This document shows, piece after piece, positions 26,627-35,713 of a DNA stretch of 64,000 bases. The stretch's first letter is position 1. Every line of letters starts with the position of its first letter. The position numbers were made by a program, and so were the translations under genes. The notes below the pieces were generated by a model. That model saw nothing but the letters and a program-made list of their open reading frames with translations, was not told the DNA's origin and did no database searches. The DNA comes from Arthrobacter saudimassiliensis (GTDB taxonomy: Bacteria > Actinomycetota > Actinomycetes > Actinomycetales > Micrococcaceae): contig LN483072.1 in the NCBI GenBank assembly GCA_900016675.1, forward strand, positions 310,001 through 374,000, in the 5' to 3' direction.

Positions 26627-27838
26627 TCAGCGCACAGTCACCAGCGCTTCGTCGGCGATGATCCGGCCGATCTCCAGTGCCGCCGTCGCCGCCGGTGACG
26701 GCGCGTTGAGCACGTGCATCTGGCGGGGGGCCCGCTCGAACAGGAAGTCATCCACCAGGGTGCCGTCCCGGTGCATGGCCTGGGCACGCACCCCGGCATG
26801 CGTGGGCACCAGGGATTCGTCCGGCAGCTCCGGGACCAGCTGCCTCAGCCCGGCCAGGAACCGGCGCCGGCTCAGCGACCGCGCCGTTTCCGAGATGCCG
26901 ACCTTCCAGAACTTCGCCCCCAGCTTCCACAGCCCCGGCCAGGTGGCACTGTCCAGCACGTCGCGGGGGTTGACCGTCAGCCAGGTGTAGCCCTCCCGGG
27001 CGAAGGCGAAGAGCGCGTTGGGGCCTGCGTGCACGCCGCCGCCGGTCATCCGGGTGAGGTGGACGCCCAGGAAGGGAAAGGCGGGGTCCGGAACGGGATA
27101 GATGAGCCCCTTCACCAGGTGCTCCTGCTCCGGCGCCAGTTCATAGTATTCCCCGCGGAAGGGAATGATCCGCACGCCCGGGCGGATGCCGGCGAGCCGG
27201 GCGATGCGGTCGCTGTGCAGCCCGCCGCAGTTCACGAACCCGTCCCCGCGCCACTGCCCGTTGTCGGTCTCGACCACCGTGTGTGCTGCTTCGGCGCGGA
27301 TTCCGGTTACCGCGGTGCCGAACCGGATGTCGCCGCCGGCCTCGCCGATCATCCGGGCCAGGACGGCGCACACACCCTTGTAGTCCACGATGCCGGTGCT
27401 CTCCACCCGCAGCGCCGCCACGCAGCTGACATGCGGTTCATACTCCCGCGCTTCCTCCGGAGAGACCAGCCGGCAGGGCACCCCGTTGAGGGTGCCCCGC
27501 CGGTGCAGCTCGTGCAGCCGGCCCAGCTGCGCCTCGGACGTGGCCACCACCAGCTTGCCGGTCGTGTGCACCGCGACGCCGTGCTCCGCCGCGAACCGCT
27601 TCATCGACTCGGCGCCGGCCACAGCCAACCGGGCCTTCATGCTGCCCGGGGTGTAGTAGAGCCCGGAGTGGATGACTCCGGAGTTGTTCCCGGTCTGGTG
27701 CGCGGCGACGCCGGCTTCCTTCTCCAGCACCGTCACCTCGTGACCGCGGCGGATGAGCTCCCAGGCGGTGGCGAGACCGACGACGCCGGCGCCGGCGATG
27801 ATGATCCGCTGGCCTGCGCGGGCCGGGCCGGAGGTCAT
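26627..27838 (-). CDS. lhgO: L-2-hydroxyglutarate oxidase LhgO
   Basis: FAD enzyme of 403 residues that oxidises L-2-hydroxyglutarate to 2-oxoglutarate, electrons going to the quinone pool. Rossmann motif IIAGAGVVGLATAWELIRRG, then FAD segment NNSGVIHSGLYYTPGSMKA, characteristic of LhgO. C-terminal FLFERAPRQMHVLNAPSPAATAALEIG completes the FAD site. ATG 27838 overlaps the glutaryl-CoA dehydrogenase stop (ATGA). It is the last gene of the TRAP operon. The pairing with GCDH and a CoA-transferase suggests a link to glutarate or a 2-hydroxy-dicarboxylate. Confidence 0.88.
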   Translation of the reverse strand: MTSGPARAGQRIIIAGAGVVGLATAWELIRRGHEVTVLEKEAGVAAHQTGNNSGVIHSGLYYTPGSMKARLAVAGAESMKRFAAEHGVAVHTTGKLVVATSEAQLGRLHELHRRGTLNGVPCRLVSPEEAREYEPHVSCVAALRVESTGIVDYKGVCAVLARMIGEAGGDIRFGTAVTGIRAEAAHTVVETDNGQWRGDGFVNCGGLHSDRIARLAGIRPGVRIIPFRGEYYELAPEQEHLVKGLIYPVPDPAFPFLGVHLTRMTGGGVHAGPNALFAFAREGYTWLTVNPRDVLDSATWPGLWKLGAKFWKVGISETARSLSRRRFLAGLRQLVPELPDESLVPTHAGVRAQAMHRDGTLVDDFLFERAPRQMHVLNAPSPAATAALEIGRIIADEALVTVR

Positions 27839-29013
27839 CGGAAGGCCTGGATGCCGGTGAGGTGCTGGCCCAGGATCAGGGTATGCACCTCATCCGTGCC
27901 CTCATAGGTGCGCACCGATTCGAGGTTGGCGGCGTGGCGCAGCGGCGAATAGTCGAGCGTGATGCCGTTGCCGCCCAGGATGGTGCGTGCCTCCCGGCAG
28001 ATGGCGATCGCCTCCCGGCAGTTATTCAGCTTTCCCGCTGAAATCTGGTGCTTCTGCAGCTGCCCGGCATCCTTCAGCCGCCCGATCTGCAGTGCCAGCA
28101 GCGTGCCCTTGGCGATCTCCAGCGCCATGTTCACCAGCTTCTCCTGGGTGAGCTGATACCCGGCCAGCGGCTTGTCGAACTGCAGCCGTTCCCCGGCATA
28201 GGCCAGGACGGTTTCGTAACTGTCGCGTGCCGCTCCCATGGCACCCCAGATGATTCCGTAGCGGGCCTCGTTCAGGCATTCGAACGGCCCCCGCAGGCCC
28301 TTGGCGCCGGGCAGCATAGCCGTGTCCGGGACCCGCACATCGGTGAGCTCGATGTCGCATTGGATGGAGGCCCGCATGGAGAGTTTCTGCGTGATTGCGG
28401 TGGCCTTGAATCCGGGGGTTCCGGTGGGTACCAGGAAGCCGCGGACGCCGTCGTCGGTCATTGCCCAGATCACCGCCACCTGCGCGACCGAGGCCAGTCC
28501 GATCCAGCGTTTGGCGCCGCTGATCACCCAATCCGCGCCGTCGCGGCGGGCGAAGGTGAGCATGTTGCCCGGGTCCGAGCCAGCGGTGGGCTCGGTCAGG
28601 CCGAAACAGCCGATCGCCTCCCCGGCCGCCATCCGGGGCAGCCACTCGTTCTTCTGCTCCTCGGAGCCGTGCTTGGCGATGGCGCTCATGGCAAGCGAGC
28701 CCTGCACGGAGACAAAGGTGCGCAGGCCCGAATCGCCGGCCTCCAGTTCCATGGCGGCCAGCCCGTACTCCACCGCGCTGCGGCCGGGGCAGCCGTAGCC
28801 TTTGATATGCATGCCCAGCAGCCCCAGCTCCGCCATCTTCGGCACGATCTCGAGGGGGAACACCGCGGTGTCGTACCAGCCGGCGATGTTGGGGCGGATC
28901 TCGCTGTCCACGAAACCGCGGACACGGGAACGCAGTTGGAGCTCCTCCGCGCTGAGGAGGGAGTCGATGCCCAGCAGGTCGAGGCTGCCGCCGGTTTCCG
29001 TGGTGGTTGTCAT
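27835..29013 (-). CDS. gcdH: Acyl-CoA dehydrogenase, glutaryl-CoA dehydrogenase-like
   Basis: 392 residues. The order CFGLTEPTAGSDPG, ISGAKRWIGLASVA, EARYGIIWGAMGAARDSYE and the catalytic Glu in RTYEGTDEVHTLILG closely follow glutaryl-CoA dehydrogenase, which oxidises and decarboxylates glutaryl-CoA to crotonyl-CoA. ATG 29013 is 5 bases after the CoA-transferase stop. Paired with a class III CoA-transferase, as in glutarate catabolism, where the transferase makes glutaryl-CoA. No crotonase or hydroxybutyryl-CoA dehydrogenase is in the operon. A non-decarboxylating acyl-CoA dehydrogenase cannot be excluded. Confidence 0.82.
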   Translation of the reverse strand: MTTTTETGGSLDLLGIDSLLSAEELQLRSRVRGFVDSEIRPNIAGWYDTAVFPLEIVPKMAELGLLGMHIKGYGCPGRSAVEYGLAAMELEAGDSGLRTFVSVQGSLAMSAIAKHGSEEQKNEWLPRMAAGEAIGCFGLTEPTAGSDPGNMLTFARRDGADWVISGAKRWIGLASVAQVAVIWAMTDDGVRGFLVPTGTPGFKATAITQKLSMRASIQCDIELTDVRVPDTAMLPGAKGLRGPFECLNEARYGIIWGAMGAARDSYETVLAYAGERLQFDKPLAGYQLTQEKLVNMALEIAKGTLLALQIGRLKDAGQLQKHQISAGKLNNCREAIAICREARTILGGNGITLDYSPLRHAANLESVRTYEGTDEVHTLILGQHLTGIQAFR

Positions 29014-29018
29014 GGTTC

Positions 29019-30224
29019 TCACTTTCGGGTCATGGCGGCGGGTGCTGCCGAGGAGTCGAAGCGTGCTCCGCTGTGTTCGCCGAGCTGTGGCGGGGGCAGG
29101 CGGTACCGGACGGGGGTGCGGGACATCCGGATCGGGTTGGCGACCTGCCGGCTGCTGCGCCGGCCGGGGCCCTGGCCGGTGTCCACGATGGGGTCCAGGC
29201 CCAGCTCTTCGGCCAGTGCCAGGGCCTCCGCGATGCTGTTGACTTTCCCGGCCGGTACGCCTTCCCGGTTCAGGGCCGCAGCCCACTGAGCCGCGGTCCT
29301 GCGCCCAAGCCGATCCTCCAGCAGCTCCTTGAGCTCGTCCCGGTGCGCCACCCGGGCGGGGTTCGAACCGAACCTGGCGTCCGTGGCGAGCTCCGGTACC
29401 CCGAGGGTCCGGGCCAGGGCGGCGAACTGCCGGTCGGTGCCCACGGCGACGGCCAGCGGTCCGTCCGCCGCCGCCAGGGTCTCGTAGGGGGCGATGCTGG
29501 GGTGGGCGTTGCCCATGCGCTGCGGGGCCTGCCCCGTGGCCAGCGTGCTTGCCGCCTGGCTGACCAGCGCGGACAGCAGCGAGGACAGCAGATTCACCTC
29601 CACGAGCTGGCCTTCTCCGCTGCTCTCCCGGGAGCGCAGCGCCGCCATGATTCCGACGACGGCGTTCTGCCCCGTGATCACGTCCACCAGGGCCACGCCC
29701 ACCTTGCTGGGCTCCGCGTCGCTGGCACCGGTGACGCTCATCAGCCCGCCGACGGCCTGGATCAGGAGGTCATAGCCGGGCAGGTGGGCGCCTCCCCCGC
29801 TGCCGAAGCCGGTGATCGAGCAGTACACCAGGTCCGGGCGCCGGGCCCGCAGGGTGGCGGCGTCCAGGCCGTAGCGGGCCATGACGCCCGGGCGGAAGTT
29901 CTCGATGACGACGTCGGCTCCCAGGGCGAGTTCCCGCGCGGCGGCGAGTCCGTCCCCGGTGCGCAGGTCGCAGACCACCGACCGCTTGTTGCGGTTGACG
30001 CTGGAGAAGTAGGTGCCGATGCCGTGCCGGTCGACGGGCGGTGTCCAGGACCGGGTATCGTCTCCGGCGGGGCTTTCGATCTTGATGACGTCGGCGCCGA
30101 GGTCGGCGAGCATCATTGAGGCGTACGGGCCGGCGAGCACCCGGGAAAAGTCGGCGATCCTCAGGCCCTGGAGCGGGCCCGGCGGGGGCGTCCCGGCAGG
30201 TGCGGCGTGCGGGTCGGTGGTCAC
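29019..30224 (-). CDS. Class III CoA-transferase (CaiB/BaiF family)
   Basis: 401 residues. N-terminal LRIADFSRVLAGPYASMMLADLGADVIKIE and the GDDTRSW segment are signature parts; the catalytic Asp is expected in PGYDLLIQAVGGLM. GTG 30224 is selected because AAGGAG lies 8 bases upstream; the frame is open further upstream but encodes Pro/Arg-rich non-domain sequence. Beside a GCDH-like gene, so it may be a succinate:glutarate CoA-transferase (SUGCT-like); the true acid may differ. 82 bases separate it from the FAH-family gene. Confidence 0.86.
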   Translation of the reverse strand: MTTDPHAAPAGTPPPGPLQGLRIADFSRVLAGPYASMMLADLGADVIKIESPAGDDTRSWTPPVDRHGIGTYFSSVNRNKRSVVCDLRTGDGLAAARELALGADVVIENFRPGVMARYGLDAATLRARRPDLVYCSITGFGSGGGAHLPGYDLLIQAVGGLMSVTGASDAEPSKVGVALVDVITGQNAVVGIMAALRSRESSGEGQLVEVNLLSSLLSALVSQAASTLATGQAPQRMGNAHPSIAPYETLAAADGPLAVAVGTDRQFAALARTLGVPELATDARFGSNPARVAHRDELKELLEDRLGRRTAAQWAAALNREGVPAGKVNSIAEALALAEELGLDPIVDTGQGPGRRSSRQVANPIRMSRTPVRYRLPPPQLGEHSGARFDSSAAPAAMTRK

Positions 30225-30306
30225 GGGCGGCTCCTTGCGTGGTGCTGTACGGGCTGCGGCTGCGGGCTTCAGGCTCCGCGCTTCGGGGCGGGGCCGGGCG
30301 GGCCGC

Positions 30307-31194
30307 TCAGCCGGCGGCTCCGTCAACCACGGGATTGGACAGGGACGGGAACCCGGCGATCCGGCATTCGGCGGTGTCCCCGGGGCGGATGTGGATGGCT
30401 CCCGGGGTGCCGGTGGAGATGATGTCACCGGGATACAGGGGCATGACCCTGCTGTGGAAGCTGATCAGGAACTCGGGGCTGTAGCGCATGTGCGACACCG
30501 AGTTGGTGCGCAGGACCTCGCCGTTGACCACCGTCGAGACCTCCAGCTCCGGCAGCGTGCCCTCCCCCACGGCGGTTTCCAGGGGAACAATCCGCGGGCC
30601 GAAGGAGAAGAAGCCGGGAAAGTTCTTGGACCGGGTCAGGAACCGCGGGTTGCGCTCCAGGATGTCCTCGGCGGTCTGGTCCAGGACGGGCACCAGCCCG
30701 GCCACGTAGTCCAAGGCCTGTTCCGGTTCCACGTTGCGGCAGTACCGTCCGATCACCACGGCGATTTCCGCCTCCGCCGTGGTGCGGCTGCTCTGGGCGG
30801 GAATGGGTATCGGTTCTCCGGGGCCGATGACGGTGTGGTCGCCCTTGATGAAGGAGGCCGGTTCGTCCGGAACCGCTTCGGACAGGTCGGAGGCGTGTTC
30901 CACGTAGTTCAGGCCGATGCCCCACAGCATGCGGGGGTGGCGGTAGGGGGCACCGTAGGTGAGGTCCGCCGGGTCGGTGAAGACGTCGTCGTCGGCTTTG
31001 TCCGCGGCGGCCTCCAGGTCCTCGAGCAGGTCCCCGGCGAGGACGTCGAGCAGGTCGCCCGTGAATCCGGGCAGCAGGTCCCGGACCCGGGCGGCTCCAC
31101 GCCGGGGGTGGACGACGGCGGCGCTTTCCACCGGGTTCCCGGGCCGTGAGGCGGGCTCGTGGATGGAGCATAGCTGCAGGATGCGGTTGGTCAA
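30307..31194 (-). CDS. Fumarylacetoacetate hydrolase (FAH) family protein
   Basis: 295 residues with the FAH fold: MLWGIGLNYVEHASD, FIKGDHTVIGPGEPI, metal ligands in TTAEAEIAVVIGR, and MPLYPGDIISTGTPGA. The family cleaves or hydrates 2-oxo acids (oxaloacetate decarboxylase, 2-oxo-4-pentenoate hydratase, fumarylpyruvate hydrolase, L-2-keto-3-deoxyfuconate-type hydrolases). TTG 31194 with AAAGGA 6 bases upstream is preferred to ATG 31209. Within the operon it is expected to act on a 2-oxo-dicarboxylate intermediate; the substrate is not defined. Confidence 0.83.
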   Translation of the reverse strand: MTNRILQLCSIHEPASRPGNPVESAAVVHPRRGAARVRDLLPGFTGDLLDVLAGDLLEDLEAAADKADDDVFTDPADLTYGAPYRHPRMLWGIGLNYVEHASDLSEAVPDEPASFIKGDHTVIGPGEPIPIPAQSSRTTAEAEIAVVIGRYCRNVEPEQALDYVAGLVPVLDQTAEDILERNPRFLTRSKNFPGFFSFGPRIVPLETAVGEGTLPELEVSTVVNGEVLRTNSVSHMRYSPEFLISFHSRVMPLYPGDIISTGTPGAIHIRPGDTAECRIAGFPSLSNPVVDGAAG

Positions 31195-31258
31195 GGCAGG
31201 TCCTTTCAACGGGCGGGCAGTGAACGACGGAGGGGCAGGGGTGTCCCGGTCCCGGCTT

Positions 31259-32035
31259 CTAGTAGGAGCGGACCATCCCTCCGTCGCAGCGGATCTGCTG
31301 CCCGGTCACATAGGAGGCCCCGGTACCGGCGAGGAAAGCGACCACCGCGGCGAACTCCTCCGGCCGGCCGTAGCGCCCGGCGGGGATGGCCGCCTCCGAT
31401 GCCGCCCGGACCTCCTGCGCTGAGCGGCCCGAGGATTTGGCAGCGGCCTCGTCGAGGGACTTCACCCGCTCGGTGTCGATCCGGCCGGGCAGCACCAGGT
31501 TGACGGTGACGCCGTCGGCGGCGACCTCGGCGGCGAGGGTCTTCAGGTAGCCGGCCAGCCCGGCGCGGGCCATGTTGGACAGCGCCAGGTTCGGCAGCGG
31601 CTGCACGATGCCGGAGGAGCCGACGGCGATGATCCGCCCCCAGCCGCGCTCGCGCATGCCGGGCAGCACCAGGGAGACGAGCCGCAGGTGCTGCAGCAGC
31701 AGCTGGTTCAGGGCCGCCGCGGCCTGCGCCGGGTCCATGCCGGCGGCGGTGCCCGGGGGCGGGCCGCCGCTGTTCAGGACCAGCACGTCGACCGGCCCGA
31801 AGGCGTCTTCCGCCTGCCGGACCAGGTCCTCCGGGGCGGTGTCGCCGGTCAGGTCGAGGCCAATCCCGACGGCGGCGGGCAGCTTCGCCGCTGCCTGCTT
31901 CACGACGTCCCCGCGCCGGGCGGCAAGGACGACGTTGGCTCCTTCCGTCCCCAGCGCCTGCGCGATGGCCAAACCCATCCCCGCGCTTGCCCCCGGTACC
32001 AGGGCATTCTTTCCCGCCAGGCCCAGTTCCATCAC
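31259..32035 (-). CDS. SDR family protein lacking the YxxxK catalytic pair
   Basis: 258 residues, Rossmann fold with GASAGMG (15-21), VLNSGGP and GSSG (139-142). At the catalytic site, where a classical SDR has Y-x-x-x-K, the sequence is LSNMARAG: the Tyr position is Ser153 and the Lys position Arg157. The C-terminal YVTGQQIRCDGGM is normal. This SNxxR variant recurs in FabG-like relatives, which may use another mechanism or be non-catalytic. ATG 32035 overlaps the DapA-family stop (ATGA); ATG 32032 is an alternative. Confidence 0.83.
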   Translation of the reverse strand: MMELGLAGKNALVPGASAGMGLAIAQALGTEGANVVLAARRGDVVKQAAAKLPAAVGIGLDLTGDTAPEDLVRQAEDAFGPVDVLVLNSGGPPPGTAAGMDPAQAAAALNQLLLQHLRLVSLVLPGMRERGWGRIIAVGSSGIVQPLPNLALSNMARAGLAGYLKTLAAEVAADGVTVNLVLPGRIDTERVKSLDEAAAKSSGRSAQEVRAASEAAIPAGRYGRPEEFAAVVAFLAGTGASYVTGQQIRCDGGMVRSY

Positions 32036-33021
32036 GCCACCTCCGTCCGGACGGCGTCCAGCTGCGCATCGATCAGTTCCGCCAGTTCCGGGGGCAGTGG
32101 CGGTGCCGGCGGCCGAACCCGGGCGTCGGTGAGGATGCCGCGGCGGCGCAGCACCTCCTTGCGCAGGGCCAGGCCCACGCCCGGCTGCGCCTCGAAATTG
32201 GCCAGCGGAAGCCAGTGGGCGAATGCCGTCCGGGCCTGGGCGAACCCGCCTTCGGCGAACGCCTCCAGCGCTGCGAGCAGCCCTTCCGGATGGGAGAACC
32301 CGGTCATGGCGCCGGCGGCACCGGCGGCCAGTTCATCAAGCAGCCCCACTCCTCCGAGGCCGCCGAACACCGGGACCTCGGTGCCCCGCGTGAGCCGGGC
32401 CACCGCCATGGCCGTGGGCGGCGCCTCGGACTTCACCGCGGTGATGAACGGACACTGCCCGACGACGGCGAGGATCCGGTCGGCGCTGATGTTCACCCCG
32501 GAGGCGACCGGGTAATCCTGCAGCACGATGCCCGCACCGGTCGCCTCATGGATGGCCGTCAGGTGTGCCGCCAGGACCTCGGGCACCGCACTGTTGGCCT
32601 GGACCATCAGCGAAGCGAGGTGGGGCCCGGCCGCCCGGCAGGCAGTGGCGGCCTGGTCCAGTGCCGGGGCGGTGCTGCGCGCGGAGAGTCCGACGACCAG
32701 CGGCACGTCGCCGGCCTCGGCCGCCACGGTGCGGACGGTCAGTCCCTGTTCCGCAGTGCTGAGCGCCGCGCCTTCGCCGAAGACGCCGAGGACCACAAGG
32801 CCGGTGGCGCCGAGTTCCGTATACAGGGCCACCTCCCGGCGCAGCGAGCCGGTGTCGACTGCGCAGCCGGCGCCCAGGAAGGGGGTCGCCAGCACACCCC
32901 ACAGGCCGGGGCGCAGCGGCGTCGGCGGGGACGGCGGTGCGGTCGTCTGGTTGGTCATGGATGTCCTGTCCTGGGTCGACGGGTCGGTGGGCCCCGGGCT
33001 TCCGGGACGGCCGGCGGTCAT
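32032..33021 (-). CDS. DapA family aldolase/dehydratase
   Basis: Class I (Schiff base) TIM-barrel enzyme, 329 residues from ATG 33021. Catalytic Tyr170 in VLQDYPVASG and Lys197 in FITAVKSEAPP are present. The 2-oxo-acid-binding GTTGE loop is replaced by GVFGEGAAL, so the substrate is not that of DHDPS. ATG 33021 has GGAGG 4 bases upstream and forms ATGA with the TRAP stop; ATG 32958 (308 residues) is also possible and matches domain start better. Candidates are 2-oxo-3-deoxy-sugar acid or 4-hydroxy-2-oxoglutarate-type reactions; unresolved. Confidence 0.85.
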   Translation of the reverse strand: MTAGRPGSPGPTDPSTQDRTSMTNQTTAPPSPPTPLRPGLWGVLATPFLGAGCAVDTGSLRREVALYTELGATGLVVLGVFGEGAALSTAEQGLTVRTVAAEAGDVPLVVGLSARSTAPALDQAATACRAAGPHLASLMVQANSAVPEVLAAHLTAIHEATGAGIVLQDYPVASGVNISADRILAVVGQCPFITAVKSEAPPTAMAVARLTRGTEVPVFGGLGGVGLLDELAAGAAGAMTGFSHPEGLLAALEAFAEGGFAQARTAFAHWLPLANFEAQPGVGLALRKEVLRRRGILTDARVRPPAPPLPPELAELIDAQLDAVRTEVA

Positions 33022-35207
33022 GGTGCCTCCGTTTCGGCTGCGCGCGGTGCAACAGGTGCCGCGGAGCTGCCGCGGCGGACCACGGCCCGTTTGCCGGGAC
33101 CGGCGGCAGGGCCGGTACCGGGCCTCTCGCCGGGATCATCAGCAGGCCGGATTCTCAGGCTGATCAGGTGCACCGCGATGCCGACGGCGATGATGCCGAG
33201 CCCGATGCCGATGTACAGCGGTTCCATGACCAGCAGGGGCAGGGAGCCGATGCCCAGCAGGACCCGCTCCGGCCAGCGGGCCAGGCCGAACATCCAGCCA
33301 CCGGTGGCTACGGCCAGCGCGGCAACGGCCACCAGCGAGACGGCCAGGGCCAGGGCGATGGTGCCGACGCCGCCCTGCATGAGCAGCCCGACACCGGAAG
33401 CGGACATCACGAAGATGAACGGCACGAGGAAGGCGGAGAGCGTGTACCGCCAGGTCAGCCACATGGTCTTGATCGGTTTGCCGCCGGTGATGGCCGAGGC
33501 GGCAAACGGGGACAGCGCCGTCGGCGGGGACACTTCGCTGAGCACCGAGTAGTAGAAGATGAACATTGCGGCGGCGAACGCCGGTACGCCCACATCCTGC
33601 AGCGCCGGGCCGATGATGACCCAGGAGATGATGAAGCTGGCGGTCACCGGCACCGCCAGTCCGAGCAGCGTCACCGCAATCGCCGAGTACACGGCCGTGA
33701 GCAGCAGGGAGCCGCCGGCGAAGTCCACGATGATGTTGGCCAGTTTCAGGCCCAGCCCGGTGAGGGTCATGACGCCCACGATCAGTCCCGCGGCAGCCAT
33801 CACGGGGATCACCGAGAGGGCACCGGTGGCGCCGGTGGCCAGGGCATCCCAGATCCGCCGCGGTGTCATCCAGGACTGCTTGTCGAGGAAGCTGAGCACA
33901 AAGGCCAGCACCGTGGCGTAGACCACCGCACGGAACGGAGTCATGCCCATCACCATGAAGACGACGATCGCCGCGAGGGAGCTGAAATGGTAGCCGAAGC
34001 GCAGCAGCAGCTTCCCGACCGGTTTGACGTCGAAGTCCACCGCCTTGGTCTTGAACCGCCGGGCGTCCATTTCGATGGCAAGGATGATGCCGAAGTAATA
34101 GAGCAGGGTGGGAATGGTGGCCCAAATGAGCACCTGCAGGTAGGACACGCCCAGCAGCGCCGCGATGATGAAGGCCGCCGCGCCGAGCGTGGGCGGGGAC
34201 ATGATCGCACCGATGCCGGCTGCGGCGAGGATCGCACCGCCGTGTTCCTTCGGGTAGCCGGCCTTGCGCAGCAGCGGCCAGGAGATGCCGCCGAGGGTGA
34301 CGGTGGTGGCGACGCCGGAGCCGGAGACGGTGCCGAGCAGGAATCCGGCGAGGGTGACGGTGCGTCCCGGGCCGGACTTGGACTGGCCGAAGGCGGAGAA
34401 GGACAGGTCGATGAAGAACTTCGTGGCGCCGGACCCGGCCAGCACCGCCCCGTAGATGGTGAAGAGGATGATGTAGGAGGCCGCGACCTCGGTGGGAACC
34501 CCGAACAGGCCCTGGGTGCCCATCACGTTGTGCCCCACCAGGCGGATCCAGCTGAAGTCGGAGGTGTTGAACGGGGCCGGCACCAGGGTGCCGAACGAGG
34601 CGTAGACGAAGAATACGAGCACCACGATCGGCACCAGGATGCCCACCGTGCGGCGGGATGCCTCCAGGGTGACCAGGATGGCGATGATGCCCATGATCAG
34701 GTCCAGGTAGGTGGGCGTGATCGCCCGGCGGAAGAAGCCGTCCCAGTCCATGGCGATGTAGACGAAGGGCACCAGCGCAACGGCGGCGAGCAGCCAGTCC
34801 GCGATGTACGGGTTGTCCGTGCGCCCCTGCTCTTTGGCCTTCGCGGAGCGGCCCCAGCCGCGGTAGACGAGGAAGGTCATGGCCAGGCCCAGGCCCAGGA
34901 ACATCGGCAGGTAGAACTGCGTGGGCATGGGCCGGAACACCCAGTAGAGGGCGAACAGGGACAGGGCCACGCCGAGGGCCTTGATGATCACGGCGGGAAT
35001 GCCGCTGAGCTGGCGGGCGGGCTTTTCCGCCTCGAACTCGGCGATCAGCGCCTCTTCATCGACGATGCTTTCACGCTTGAGCGGATCGACGACGTCGTCC
35101 TCCCCGTCCCTGCCGAGGCGTTCCGAGCGCAGCAGCGGGTCGGGGGTGGTGCGGGCTTCCTCGGCCTTGGCCCTGACGGCCGACGCGCCGCGGGGTCGCT
35201 TGGTCAT
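33018..35207 (-). CDS. TRAP transporter fused permease (TAXI type)
   Basis: 729 residues with about 18 hydrophobic helices: small (DctQ-like) and large (DctM-like) subunits in one chain, the form paired with TAXI binding proteins. Long charged cytoplasmic N-terminus (about 55 residues), then helices. The large-subunit segments GVATTVTLGGISWPLLRKAGYPKEHGGAILAAAGIGAIMSPPTLG and FFYSVLSEVSPPTALSPFAASAI-like stretches are typical. ATG 35207 overlaps the DUF1850 stop. Driven by Na+ or proton gradient; imports an organic acid presented by the TAXI protein. The operon suggests a dicarboxylate or hydroxy acid. Confidence 0.94.
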   Translation of the reverse strand: MTKRPRGASAVRAKAEEARTTPDPLLRSERLGRDGEDDVVDPLKRESIVDEEALIAEFEAEKPARQLSGIPAVIIKALGVALSLFALYWVFRPMPTQFYLPMFLGLGLAMTFLVYRGWGRSAKAKEQGRTDNPYIADWLLAAVALVPFVYIAMDWDGFFRRAITPTYLDLIMGIIAILVTLEASRRTVGILVPIVVLVFFVYASFGTLVPAPFNTSDFSWIRLVGHNVMGTQGLFGVPTEVAASYIILFTIYGAVLAGSGATKFFIDLSFSAFGQSKSGPGRTVTLAGFLLGTVSGSGVATTVTLGGISWPLLRKAGYPKEHGGAILAAAGIGAIMSPPTLGAAAFIIAALLGVSYLQVLIWATIPTLLYYFGIILAIEMDARRFKTKAVDFDVKPVGKLLLRFGYHFSSLAAIVVFMVMGMTPFRAVVYATVLAFVLSFLDKQSWMTPRRIWDALATGATGALSVIPVMAAAGLIVGVMTLTGLGLKLANIIVDFAGGSLLLTAVYSAIAVTLLGLAVPVTASFIISWVIIGPALQDVGVPAFAAAMFIFYYSVLSEVSPPTALSPFAASAITGGKPIKTMWLTWRYTLSAFLVPFIFVMSASGVGLLMQGGVGTIALALAVSLVAVAALAVATGGWMFGLARWPERVLLGIGSLPLLVMEPLYIGIGLGIIAVGIAVHLISLRIRPADDPGERPGTGPAAGPGKRAVVRRGSSAAPVAPRAAETEAP

Positions 35208-35710
35208 GAGTTCTCCTTAAGTTCCAGCGCGACGAAGGGCGCCTCGTCGTCAACCAGCGTCCATAGGGGCAGCGGGGGCCGCCCCTCGACGTGCACGGTC
35301 CGCTGCCCCCGGTCGGTGGCGGCGATGGAAAGATGGGTGAAGACGGCGGGGCGGGCCGGATCCGGAGCGGCGGTCCAGGCCCGCCTGTCCTGCTCCGGGG
35401 CTGCGGCGGGCGCGCCCGGGACCGCGTAGTACTCCTCCAGCACGGCCAGCTGATCCGCTGCGAGCTGCACCAGCTCCCAGCTGCCGTCCGGCCGGACCTC
35501 ATACCGTTCCTCGGCAAGGGTGCCGAAGATCGAGTTGCGGTAGCTGACCGCGAAGGAGCCGGAGTCCACGGGCAGGTCGGCCAGCTCGCCGTCGTCGTTG
35601 CTGATGCTCAGCGTCCAGGACGGGTCCCGGGGTTCCTGTGCCGCGGCGGCGGCAAGGCCTGCCGCGGCAAGGATCCCCAGGAGCACGACGACGGCGGCCG
35701 GCCGGCGCAT
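35204..35710 (-). CDS. DUF1850 domain-containing protein
   Basis: 168 residues. N-terminal hydrophobic segment (VVVLLGILAAAGLAAAAA) serving as signal or membrane anchor, then a beta-rich domain with LPVDSGSFAVSYRNSIFGTLAEERYEV, typical of DUF1850. The family is found almost only beside TAXI-TRAP genes, between binding protein and permease, as here. It may be an accessory subunit; no tested function is known to me. Starts 3 bases after the TAXI stop and overlaps the permease start. Confidence 0.88.
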   Translation of the reverse strand: MRRPAAVVVLLGILAAAGLAAAAAQEPRDPSWTLSISNDDGELADLPVDSGSFAVSYRNSIFGTLAEERYEVRPDGSWELVQLAADQLAVLEEYYAVPGAPAAAPEQDRRAWTAAPDPARPAVFTHLSIAATDRGQRTVHVEGRPPLPLWTLVDDEAPFVALELKENS

Positions 35711-35713
35711 GTG

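Noticed and set aside
29019-30428. 469-residue form of the CoA-transferase
   Set aside because: The first 68 residues are Pro/Arg-rich and overlap the FAH gene end; GTG 30224 has AAGGAG upstream and starts the domain.
32937-35429. 830-codon open frame antisense to the TRAP permease
   Set aside because: Extremely Gly/Glu/His/Arg-rich translation; the opposite strand encodes a typical TRAP permease with helices.
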